From Phoronis australis (lineage: Eukaryota > Phoronida > Phoronidae), in NCBI GenBank assembly GCA_002633005.1, contig NMRA01000016.1, positions 161,396 through 225,395 of the forward strand: DNA of 64,000 bases, in the 5' to 3' direction. The translations under genes and the position numbers were made by a program. Position 1 is the first letter of the stretch, and each line of letters begins with the position of its first letter. Below, in pieces: positions 1-10,964 of the stretch. A model generated the notes under the pieces. That model saw only the letters and a list, made by a program, of their open reading frames with translations. It ran no database searches and was not told where the DNA came from.

Positions 1-720
1 AGTCTTTGTGCACATTCACAGAGATCATTCAACTACCGGTATATTGTTTTTGTACTATAACGTATTTCTGGTGTATTATGCAAACAAGCTGTATTTTACA
101 CCATTAGTCAATGTTTTAGTCATTGAGGCACAAATTTTGCCCAGTCTCAAGTGTTTTGTGTTATTTTTGTTGCCTGACAATGCCAGAATAACTTCCTAGT
201 AACATTCAGACTTAGTTTGCATTTTCGCCACTAGGTGTCTCTTTACGTTTTTTAAATTTCAGTTTACAATTAATTTACAATAGTAAAACGTGTAATGTGA
301 GTGTAATATTGTTCAATACAATGGCACTGATGGGACCATATTACTGTTGTTTTTACAAATATAAGTTTACTAAGCTGTTTTGTGATTATTATATAACTTC
401 AAACTCAAATTTCTCAAAAATGTGCAACTTTATATGTGGGAACTTTTTAGATTTTGAAAACACTCTAATAAATGAATTAAAAAACACCAAAATAAAATTG
501 CCCCCTAAAGTACTCACAAAAACCATTTTCTAGAGGCCCTACAAAATCTGGCCCACCGACTATATTCGATTAGCCTAAAGAATATATTTCCGACCCGTAC
601 GCGAATGCATGTTTACAGTAACTATCGACTATGCAAGCAACAACTGAAAAGTGATGTCCATGAGGAAATTATGTCATTTCCCATGTGAAAGCAGACATGA
701 TTCTTAATGATTGTATTTAC

Positions 721-1810
721 CGGAACAGTTGTATAACTGGTTGAGTGTCTTGATATCATAAAACGTCATGCGTTTGCGCTGCCCTGGCAAGAATTCTAGA
801 GCTTTGGTCTTCACTATCATTGTTTTCAGGTTTCGAGCTGTTTGGTAAGTCTGAAATGATACAGAAATCCACACTGTAGTTTTCATCATGTTTATCGTTT
901 GCCCCATAAATGATCGAGCTACCAGATATTGTAAAATCAACGATGACCTGCAACAGTAAGCTAAACAGCTTACTCTTGCAATTCAAAATTCCGAACACTT
1001 CGACCAATCAGCGGCGTCTCATTTGTTTAATGTGCTTGCACAGCACGCAAGCAAGGCTCCTCGCCATCCGCTTGTAGTCGAGTTGCATGACCTCGCGTTT
1101 CTACTGAGCTACATGTAGAAACTTGCTCTACGTATCGTAGCTCTGTATATGCTGCCTCTTTGTCGTATCGCATTTAATCGACTAAACTGTTAAGTTGGTG
1201 CATGTTTGAATATTTATTTTGTGACCCGAAGATCCTTCTTGGTTGAAGCCCAGTTTACGCCACTCCAGTATTCGTGTACACACACAAAACTTTCATATAC
1301 AAATGTGTCGTACATGTACATAACCAACCAGTTTCGACAATGTCCAGTGCAAAGCAGATGATTAAAATGACGTCAAGTGTGCGATGCGATGTCTTCTGAA
1401 ATTTAAACAGTGGACGTTGTGGACACATTTAAAGTTTCGGTAATTGCGTGATAAATGTAAGATTGGATTCCAAAAGCACTGAAATTAAACGCTCTCAGCT
1501 CGACAACGGATGGCCATGTAACGTCACAGTGAAATATTGATCGTTGGTTATTTTATTGTGGGCAGTGGTACGTCAGATACTTCCGTCGGTGTCCTTGGAC
1601 TGTGGCATAACCTACCGTGAGACTATAGTGCATTATACTCTCCAGGTCGTAAGGCACCAAATTCCGAGCAGTATGCATTATTTCGTACTCATATCGTTTG
1701 GACTCTTGTATGTTAGCCATGAGCACTTTCACATAGTTGTCGCGATCAGTCCTCACTTGTTCGTGTACCAGACCTAGTGAATGTAGTATCTCGTGGATTA
1801 TAATGCCCAC
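721..1810 (-). CDS. Astacin-family (M12A) zinc metalloprotease, two exons of a partial gene
   Basis: Two phase-compatible exons on the minus strand, 1810-1616 (195 bp) and 850-721 (130 bp). Exon one follows a CAG acceptor and encodes HEILHSLGLVHE, the HExxHxxGxxHE zinc-binding signature of astacins; its Glu is the catalytic base. SIMHY follows, the Met-turn. Exon two ends with QRKRMTFYDIKTLNQLYNCS, matching the end of the astacin catalytic domain, and stops at a GTAAAT donor in phase 1. The family is secreted endopeptidases acting in development, hatching and matrix processing. The N-terminal half of the catalytic domain and any signal or propeptide should lie at higher coordinates but I did not find those exons. 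Any EGF, CUB or ShK tail would lie to the left, possibly outside the window. Both exons are free of stops, so a functional gene is more likely than a pseudogene, but the missing 5' half leaves this open. Confidence 0.86.
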
Positions 1811-4800
1811 CTGAAAGAAGAGAAATTCACGTGCGGGAGATGGCATTCCAGGAGTAGAGTTCTATGAGTTGATTGTACTACAAAAACTATAAGTGACCCT
1901 GCTGATCAAACTTTAACAATGTCTGTGTTTGACATATCATATGTATTCGGTTTTATGCTAACTAGTCCAAATCATACGTACGTCGGCACATGAAGACTTG
2001 GCAGCGTGGTGCAAAGTTATTCTCTGACCCCCACTCCCCCTTCGTCCGATTAGAGAGTTGCACCTAAATAAACCAGAGAACAAGGAAAAACTAGACGTAC
2101 ACCTGTGAATCCAGAGTCGACTTCACACTACTGGTATTCCCCTGCTCAGTGTTACACCTTTTAGGCACATCCAACACTGATTACTGAATGGTTCGTACAG
2201 TGCGAGGAACACAAGCAAATTACTCGTTAGGTAGATTATGAATATAGGTCAGCATTCGCTTAATTCATTCAAATGATATTGATCATCGTTTTCATTTTTT
2301 CTGACGTGCTTGTAAAATGTTATGTGCTTGTTTCACGTGTGATCTAATATTCTATTCATGCCAAACGTAAATCACCCAAGCCGAATGGCGAATACGAACA
2401 GTCTAATTTATGTCCAATGTGGGCGTACCTATGCAAGGCTCAATCCGATTTACGTAACGGTAATCGTATTAGGGAGGACAGAGAAAGAAGAGAACGGGTA
2501 TTATCTTGAGTTTTGTCAGTCGTAAGTAGAATTTTATTGTCTGTAGGACTTAAGTTGAGTTCCCGACTATTTCTGTGTTTCAGAGGACTTGCTGGCTATT
2601 TTACACAGGATCAGATACTTCTGTCGTCCTCTTGGTTAAAACATGACTTCCGTTATTAGGCTTTACTGGCCAGATGTTTTCACTCATCCAGGGAATATGA
2701 CGTCATACCACCTGCCGCTCGTAGTGTTAAAAATGGCCAGTTTCCGATTGTGAGAACTGATGAAGCACTGCTCGAAGAAAAAGTTGACAACGGGAATATT
2801 ATCATGGAGTTGGAAGGTATCGGCCTCCTAAGGTGTCACTCTATGCGCAGAAAGTATTTATAACAACATGACTGTAATGTTTTAGTCAGTGTGAGGCATA
2901 ATTCGCCGAAAAGCTTCCAGCGTCTGAAGCTCCTAAAGTACCTCCACAGTGTCTACTCGGCCAGCTAGGGACAGTGATCACTGTCTAGTCTACAAGATGG
3001 GTTCTCTTTGGTTCTTGAACAGACCAACAAGGCGATAATATATAAACCTCCAAAAGAAGCCTCAAAGATTCTATGACGTAATGAACAGACCTCTTGGACC
3101 CTAAGGAAGTCCTTATTCAGCAGGAGCCTTTACACGTTTCCGCGCGAATATACGATCGGTCACCGACTTTGCTACTCGTAAAGAAACAGCTGGTGACTCA
3201 TAAGCATCCTCTGAACACCAATGCTCAGAATTAGTAACAAATGTTCATCCTCCGAATACATTTGAATACCCATAGTTATACAACTCGATCTCACTGAAAT
3301 CTTTCAAGAACAAATAATTCGGCGCCATGCAAATATTCATTCCCGGAAGTCTACCTAACAAGGTGGGAGGGTGACTAGCGTATATCCGACGGAAGTGGAT
3401 TTGTTAGTGACAGTAAAATCTCCTTTAGAACTCAAAGACAGAAGACAAATCCAGGATGCACTGCGATCTTGTTCATCGATTCTTGCCGGGGGAACGGATC
3501 AGGAAATTGGACAGCCCCACTCAGTCTGTTTGAAAATGATGCCTATTATTCAACACTGCTCATGACATTGGTTTTGCCTTGGTTCCTTATATTTTTTCGG
3601 TTAAGCTCTGGTGGTCATGCAACAAAGTAAATGAGTCTGTGTTTGTTTGGAGACTTCAGAATGGAGGAACTACTGGTGAGTTCTATTTTTCACCTGGTGC
3701 CAGTCAAAAAGGACACATGCGAACTGGACTGTTTCCGGCTTACTGTAAAAGACTAGCGCTGACTAACTTCTAAGAAGTTGTTCGCATGCATTCTCCAAAC
3801 TCACGGACTCGGCTCAGATTCAGATTCGAAACTTAATTCGTTATCTAGTATAAGTTTTACTTAATGGAAAGGCTACACGAAGCAATTTCTAAGTCGAGTT
3901 TTGAATAGACAGACAAAACCACGGGCCTAGATCAACTTCCTTTATGCTCAAGAAATCGTACAGGTAGTTCCAGCTCGAACTTTCCAGACATTTATAAGAT
4001 AAACAAATATTTTGCAGAGACATAACGCATAATACATGGTTGAAATAACTGAACACGGATCATTGAAAACTTACAAGTTTCCATTTTGGAAGTATAAATG
4101 GCTTCCTTTGTAGTCTGAGCTTACGCGTTGAAATCTTAAACACGTTTCGCTTTCTATCGTCGCCACGGCTTGACTGACTCGACCTTCCACGAAGCTCTGG
4201 TAAGTACCTTGTGACATGTAAAGATAACATGAACAGAATCATACACTGACACCTATCCGGTCAAGACTGGTCAACTTGACCGGTTTACGTACCGCGAAAT
4301 CTGTCTCAATGATCAAAGACACCAAGCAGTTGTAGGCAGTTACATAGCCTTTGGACGCCACAGGCTGCTGATGGGGTCTATCTCGAGACACATGATAAAG
4401 ACAGTGGAGGCAGCAACGGTACTTTTTAAGTTTTGCCTTTGAAAGTTTTAAAATGTCATATTTGAATAGTTCATGAATGTACACGTGGTTAGGTTTTTGA
4501 ATGGACAATAAATGTTTCTTTTACAAGCTAAAAAATTGAACAATGTTGTCAGCATTCTGCTGTTTATTAATTCTACTGGGTGTGCTATATAATTGGGTAA
4601 ATTACCAAACCAGCAGAAAACAGTTGGATCTTGAGCTAAGCCAAGCGTCATCGTACACTTCTTGACATGGCAATGCATCTGGTCAAGTAAACTGAAAGAT
4701 GTTTTATAAGATTTGTAATTTAGTGATGATGATGTGAAGCAAAATATTGCGCCTCGTTTTAACTGCCTAAAATGCTTCATAAGCACTTAACGGAAGTCAA

Positions 4801-5807
4801 AATACTGCGACAGGTCGGAAGTTTTCTGCAAACAAATACAGTAGAATAAATTCAGAATGGGGTGGTTTTTACACAGTTTTCAAAACTGCTAGAAGGATCT
4901 AATCTCTAAAATCAAAACCCATTTTTTATATTTTCTGGTCTATTTAAAAACATATTCAAGATATGCGTCTGTTAGTTTGTGTTCGAGTTTAATATGGTCC
5001 GGTCAGTCAGTAATCCCCTGTAGCAGGAGCCAGGCGGCACCTGACGACAAGTAAGTTTGCAAATGTCTCTAATGAATAAGTTTATTCATTAAAGCAGGCA
5101 TAAGATGGCTTTCTGTCACAAAAGAATATTCACTGAGACAACGAAGTACATGTAAATGCACATACCGTTATGACATTTGTTTCGCTATGCTACATAGTCA
5201 AAATAGATGAAATTTTGGGGCTTGGAAGGAAATGAGACCAGGCTCAAGCTTTGTCAATATGCTCATCAAGCATAATGGTCTCGAACTATCAGTTCTTTAG
5301 AAGATCAAACTCACTTCCCCTGAAAAAGGAGACAAGGTAAGACCAATTTTACTGCGGGGAAAGTCTATTTCAAAATTTAGTTTCTTCGACGGAAAGTAGG
5401 TTTATCCCCCTTCTAAAGGGTTCCTGTTGCTGTTTTGGATTCTCATTGTTGTGTGTCAATATCCATCCTTTGCTTCTGTCAGCTACCATACCCGACGCTG
5501 CTGTCCAAAAATGCCTAAACGTAATGTAGTGTCAGCGACCCGTACTGACGTCATATGGTCATGTGTGTCAATTCGTTTCTCTGGATGTACGATGGTGTGA
5601 TGCACTTTTCCGGATACAAAACGTCACTAAAAGTGGTACAGTATGTCAAATTTCCAAGTGTCCCTGGACTGGCTCAACAGTGGCTAACAATTTGTAAAAT
5701 GTATTGTAATAAACATACAGTATCATCCTTTCTCAATGTAATGGCGTAGTGAACATGGACATTTGAAGTCACAACTAAAATCAGAAATGACAAAGATATA
5801 ACGAAGG

Positions 5808-6724
5808 GGAAACAGGTAGCGCGAATAGTGGTGAGTGTTGACAACAACAATATCGTTGTTAGTCGATTGAAATCTGTCGTTGTTGAGATATAGTGTCCAT
5901 TTAACTACCTCACTTGGGTGAATGATGGTGTTTTTATTGCTTCACAAATAAATGACAATACATTAAATACAAATATTTAGCCCAGAAAGCGAACCATTAT
6001 ATCCAGGCATTTAACTATAAAACTATAACTTACTTAAATAAAACATAACATTGAGCAACTATACCAAAAGTAAAGAAGACAAAAGACAAGAACAAAATCA
6101 TGAAGAAATAGAGGAGAACATATTAACAAGTGAATAATACACAAAAACATAAAATAAACAGAACTAAACAAAAAGCTCAGCGTAGATATTAATTCAGTTC
6201 CCTATTATGACATTTAAAAATAATATCAATAAGTTTTCTAAGTAACAGAGCATTACAGTCGTGATTTAAAACGTGACACTAGTAATTCTTAGATGTACAT
6301 ATTGACGGAAGGTGTATCTCGTTTATACCGATTGACAATAGCTAAATTTGATATGTTATTAATTCCGTGGATAACTTTATACGAACAAATTATCAAGTGC
6401 TGCTTCCTTAGCAGGAGGAGAGAAATCTAGTGGAGAGAACTAAGGACATTAATTGTTGTAGAATCCTTGACAGCCCCTGCCCCAGAAAGAACAGCTTGGT
6501 ACTGAAATGTCGAGCTTACAAAGTGTAGTCGAATTAGCGTTAAGATAAATAATGAAAAAGTTATCTATCAACTCTAAGTGGCATCTGGAAATATATAGTG
6601 TTCATCTTCTACCCCGTCTCTACATCATATGACGAAACGAATACAAACACGAATGATTAAGATATCTAGAAGAAACAGGTAGCGCCCGTGGTGGTGGATG
6701 TTGACAACAACAATGTCGTTGTGA
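5808..6724. mobile_element. Putative insertion bounded by about 50-bp direct repeats
   Basis: A block starting GAAACAGGTAGCGC and continuing through GTTGACAACAACAAT occurs at 5808-5862 and again at 6672-6724 in the same orientation, with minor differences. Between them lies a copy of a family also found at 42.7 kb. Matching ends around a dispersed sequence suggest a non-autonomous element with short terminal direct repeats, or a duplication made on insertion. No coding capacity is visible. Confidence 0.4.
5931..6096. repeat. Dispersed repeat family R1, copy 1
   Basis: About 165 bp starting TTTTTATTGC and containing AAATAAATGACAATACA. It aligns in the same orientation with 42699-42860, with scattered substitutions and small indels. 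The T-rich start read in reverse would be an A-rich end, as in a retroposon tail, but this is only suggestive. Confidence 0.65.
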
Positions 6725-8280
6725 GGACTGAAAACCCTATGTTTTAGATACTCCGTCACAACAACAGCCCCCGGTATAATGTCATTTTTATGGTGTCCTA
6801 TCTTAGGCCACTAGTTGTTTAATTATGCAGAGATGTTTCACAGTAAGCTATCTGCGGCAGCACTTCTCAGCTAGCACTTTAAATTGTTAATTAACTTCAG
6901 ATCCCGCATGCATGTATGCGGTCACCTGCAGACTATACACCCGCGCTTGTTTGTGGGAAACTCCGGTCTGCTGGCTTTTCGCTATCTCCGTCAAATCGGC
7001 AAAAGAGGTTACATTGAAAAATACAGCATAAGAAAAATTGAACTTTGCAGGGTGATATTCATTTGCTTTGACAATCAGCGTTTTTATTCCCTGAAATTAA
7101 TAAGTGCCCTAAAACGATGTTTCGAATATGTGTTAAGACCCTTTGCTTTTCCCAATAGCGAGTACTGACTGAGGCTAACAAAAAGTTAGGAGGCTGTTTC
7201 TCATCAAGCGTAGTCTTTTTGAAAAGGTTTAATTGACCATAGAAATAAGACAGTAAGGCAGTATCGTGGAGTTATAGCTGAAGTCACGTAAAGTCTCGTC
7301 TACAGACCCCGATTGTGGTGTACGAATTCTTATTTACGCTAATAGTGCCATCTTTGCTTTAAACTTTAAGAGCGCGAGGATAAGTGAATTAGAAGTCGAT
7401 GTACGTAATCATAGTTAACAGACTCCCTGCATATTTACATTTTCACATTGTCATGTTCCATTCCAAATTTCCCAAGCTTATGCGGCAGAATGCTGCATCC
7501 ATTCTGTCGTGCAGTTAAAATTTGATCAATGTTTGCTATGAAGTAGTTGATATATTGTCTGATCTTTTATTTATGCAATTCAAATGAACATGTTTTCTGT
7601 TGTGATATTTCACTAAAGTACTGTTTTCATAACTGACGATGTTGTTCCAGGTGTCAGGTTAGAACTCCATCATACTCCTACTCGTTTACGTCATATAGTT
7701 TCTGTAATATCTCAGATATTTCGCAAAAATAGTACCCAAGACGACCATTTTTTTAGTTTTCAACAACTTACTCCCGACCGCTAACTATAAAAAATTAGCC
7801 AAGATTTCTTTTATGGCCTCTAGTCATTTTAACTGTACTGTTATTTTTTTCAAAAGGGGCAATAACCGTTTTCTGACAAAACCTGTTGATTTAGGAACGC
7901 TTTGTTGGACAGACTTCTAGGTTTGAGAAGAGCTGAGCGGTCATTATATGCTTTAGACTAGACCCACCTGGTTGATTGTCTCGGCGGGTTAGTTTCAACC
8001 CTTAGTCCCCTAAGCAGAAAAGCAGCCAGGGAAATTTTGCACGATTAACTGTAACAGCTTCTTTAATGCGAAAAAACTTTAGTAGCTGTTAACCATCACG
8101 GTTTATTTTATCGCTTAAGCCTCGTGGGTAGCTCCTAACAACAGGCGAAAGCACATGGCAACAAGATATTGTCGCAATACAAGTAAGTTCATTTGTATGG
8201 GCTAAATAGGTTTCGGTCTCGTTGGGACATTCCCGGATGAAATGAATTCTTGATAGCATATGTCAGTAGAAATCCTATGT

Positions 8281-8400
8281 AGGATAACCTATATGTATAT
8301 ATATGCGTAGACATACACGTCTACGTAAACACGCACATACACGCACATATATATTCACACACGCGCGCATGTGTGTGCGTGCGTGCTTAAGTGTTTGTGC
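8281..8400. repeat. AT/CA/TG-rich microsatellite
   Basis: Imperfect alternating purine-pyrimidine tract: TA steps, then CACACG and GTGTGCGTGCGTGC runs. Low-complexity sequence of a kind able to form Z-DNA; no coding potential. Confidence 0.7.
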
Positions 8401-8755
8401 TAGTGAATAGTGACTTATCCGTTAACAGTGCTAGTCAGGCCTTGTGTGTGCCAACAGATTTTGTCTATTGAGAATATATATATGTACTATATTATATAGT
8501 GGCATAAGGGATTACCACGAAGTTCTGAAGTATTGACATAAGTAGATTCTCTAGAAAAGGCAGCATAATTAATTTTGTACTAAAAGACCTACATGTATGC
8601 TATAAAATATTTTACCATATGCAATAAGCACACAAATTGACTTGAACATTGGATCAAAATCCTTGAAGTCGTTTAATCATTAAGATTCGTGGAGTGTTAT
8701 ACAGAAATTGGTTAACTTTTAGAGTCAATGGCAAATCGCTTGTGAAAGTACAAAA

Positions 8756-8942
8756 TTAATTGAGTAAATGTGTTAGAAAGTTAAATGTTTTCAACTTTCT
8801 CTCGTTACATAACACGGTTGTACACGTCGACCTAAATAGTAGCGCTGCCAACTGAATGGTAGACTGCTGTCTACGACAGGTGCCGCTCATAAGTAATTGT
8901 CCAGGAGGGCAAAATACATGCAGGCAAACTTCAACAGCCACT
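8756..8942 (-). other. Possible cysteine-rich exon with CPPGQLLMSGTC motif
   Basis: An open minus-strand frame after a plausible CTTTAG acceptor contains CPPGQLLMSGTCRR, a spacing seen in many small extracellular cysteine modules. It lies downstream of the signal-peptide gene exons on the same strand, so it could be a later exon. Against this, five differences I checked between the two copies all change the residue in this frame, and I could not find a convincing donor or a matching phase. Confidence 0.3.
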
Positions 8943-9423
8943 TGTTCTAAAGGTTTTTTTAGAAACTAGAAACGGGTAGGCCTATGTGCATACATACCTC
9001 GGGCTAAAGAATTACAACAGTTAATTCATCGATGTAAAATCAAAACATGTATTCATTTCATATTAGCAAATTGAAACCTCAAAGGCTAAGAAAATACCTT
9101 GTGCGGACTCTTTAAGCGTAATAGATACAAGTGGCTCCAACTTGTCAGTATCTCATTTGTGATCCTGTTATTTCACCACATTTGTTCACTCGACGAAACC
9201 ACTTGAGACAGTGCGTGCAGATTTTGGTCTGGTGGATATTTAAATCTCTCCGAAGTGAGTAGCCAACGAAATCGAGCGCAGGCGCATGTACAAGACGAGA
9301 TGAACAATTCCAGAAGTGACGAACTTCGACAGTCTGGGGGGCTTCTTTTCCTCTTTCGTCGTACCAGAAAGAGTTTGATATCCATGCTTAAATTTAACTG
9401 ATTTTCAGTCTTTAAATATTTAC

Positions 9424-10558
9424 TTGGTTGAACTCCCTCGAAGAGTCTCAGTTTTTTCAAATGGTCTTCGTCAATCAGTTTGATGAATATATAAAACTCG
9501 CTTTCTAAGCTGGACAAATTGTAGTTCTGAAGCCGATGACCTCGTAATTATAATTGCAAACCTATGTGATTTTTGGGAAAAATTATTTCTATAGCATTGC
9601 GTTAATGGGTGTCATGCCTGAACTCTAAACTTACATGCTGGGCAAAGTGAGCTTGCGAGGAAGGCGGTACCCAAAAGTCACCTGGTTCCAGAGCAGGAGA
9701 AGTGGAGTATCGTTTGTTTCGCAAATGTTTTCGAAAACAAAAGCAATAGAAAAAAACTTTCGCAGAGCGATATTTTCTCTATAAGCTTTTTACTTGACAT
9801 TTCTATAATTCTTACCAAACTTTCACGTTGACTTCTTCTATCAAACAATTTGAATAGTACTTTGCGTTATTTCTATTGAAGACTGGGCCTTTCGCGCAGT
9901 AAAATAGTATTTCAGTATCAACCGCGTTCTCCCTATGGTAACCTAAATCGATCCTGAACGGTTGTCGTAACCAAAATTCATAAAATCCGTAGTCATCAAA
10001 GCTTTCCTCTAACTCTTCGGGTTCTGCGAAGTATTAGAAGTATAGTATGAGTGTAGTAAAAAGTTCGGCCTGCATGTAGACTGGTGTACCAAAGCGGATC
10101 GCCAATATCAAATTGCAACACTAAGATATTGTAACCACATGTACATGTACATGTACACGCACGACCTCTGGATTTCTGTGATTTGATAATCTTACTCACC
10201 CCAGTTCCGGGTTTGGTGGAATGTGTATGGAACCCTTGCACCTTCCCATATACTCCCACTAACCTTCCGTTTCACCCTTCTCACAATCTGTAATAATAAC
10301 AAGAATGTGCGTATTTAAAAAGATTGGGCGCAGTTGTATTTGATGGCGCGAATGATGGACACCAACAGTTAAAAGGCCACAAGCAGAAATTATATTCCAG
10401 AAAGTGTTTTACTCAAAGGTATGTGTTACCTGATGGTGTGTCGAAGACTGCGGGAAGTTCCGTTCTCCATTGTTACCATCCTTTCCCAAGTGCATGCCGA
10501 AAGAAACTGCAAAGAGAAGTACGCTAAACAAGGCCGACATCGGCAATCGAAAGGCCAT
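9424..10558 (-). CDS. Unassigned secreted or membrane-anchored protein, 5' exons (copy 1, open)
   Basis: Exon 1 (10558-10430, 43 codons) starts with ATG and a hydrophobic signal sequence including LFSVLLFAVSFG. Exon 2 (10287-10200) encodes a basic cluster with RVKR, a likely furin-type site, then SIWEGARVPYTF. Exon 3 (10023-9816) has 68 codons including FYEFWLRQPFRIDLGY and NAKYYSNC. Exon 4 ends at 9635 (GTAAGT donor) and reads TPLLLLWNQVTFGYR. Exon 5 (9509-9424) reads EFYIFIKLIDEDHLKKL. Junctions 1-2, 2-3 and 4-5 keep phase; the acceptor of exon 4 is unresolved, since the one phase-compatible site would make TGA. In exon 4, four of five differences from copy 2 are synonymous third positions, which supports translation. 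Family not recognised. The W..VPYTF start recalls astacins but exon 3 does not continue as one. Later exons were not established. Confidence 0.62.
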
Positions 10559-10963
10559 GCTTGTGATATATTGAGCACTGAACACAACTTTTTGGCAAAT
10601 CCGGAATCTCGACCGTCAAACAACACTAACTTTATACGACTAACCGCAAACTGAGTTCCGCGCAGCACAAAACTCCGTCCAACAGCTGTTATGACAGTCC
10701 TACGAACGCAACACCCAACGACCGTGGTGTTACAAACCATGAGACACGTGGATGTCGTTTTATGACTGTTTTTTTTTAAGTTAAGCTAGTTAGCCTACAT
10801 GTATTTTAAAGTAAACTCTTTTTCAAGCGTAACGCACTCGCCCGACATATATTTCATGGTGGCGACGTTCACTTCCACAGTTCGTTGAAAGAAGGCGCTC
10901 ATCAATACCTGCACATAGTTTACGCTATTCACTTAATTATTTTTAAATGCAATTTTGATGAAC

Positions 10964-10964
10964 N
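10964..10964. other. Single-N assembly join
   Basis: One ambiguous base separates the end of copy 1 from the restart of the same sequence. Equivalent lone Ns occur at 16455, 28576, 40813 and 43734, and each sits at a duplication boundary. This looks like scaffold joining or gap filling rather than biology. Confidence 0.85.

Larger units (their letters stand above)
1811..8453. other. Gene-poor interval between the astacin exons and the duplicated segment
   Basis: No ORF here resembles a known family and none is longer than about 110 codons. Missing 5' astacin exons may be hidden in it but I could not place them. It contains a dispersed repeat copy (5931-6096) between two short direct repeats (5808-6724) and a purine/pyrimidine microsatellite near 8281-8400. 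Confidence 0.5.
8454..10963. repeat. 2.5-kb duplicated segment, copy 1
   Basis: Begins ACAGATTTTGTCTATTGAG and ends just before a single N at 10964. The same sequence restarts at 10965 and runs to 13465. Substitutions and small indels are scattered over roughly the first 1.8 kb, while about the last 690 bp look identical. It contains the exons of the unassigned signal-peptide gene. An uncollapsed second haplotype is the simplest reading, because the join is one ambiguous base; a real recent tandem duplication remains possible. Confidence 0.9.

Noticed and set aside
1060-1140. Minus-strand GTAGCTCAGTAG, like a tRNA A box
   Set aside because: No B box at proper spacing and no cloverleaf; a chance match or a very old fragment.
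9173-9390. Two competing open frames after exon 5 of the signal-peptide gene (one reading FWNCSSRLVHAPALDFVGYS)
   Set aside because: Differences from copy 2 mostly alter residues in either frame, and the intron from the exon 5 donor would be too short for the available acceptors. Not called as an exon.
10421-10740. Overlapping plus- and minus-strand ORFs around the signal-peptide exon
   Set aside because: They are other frames of exon 1 and its 5' UTR; only the frame starting at 10558 has a signal peptide and phase-matched downstream exons.
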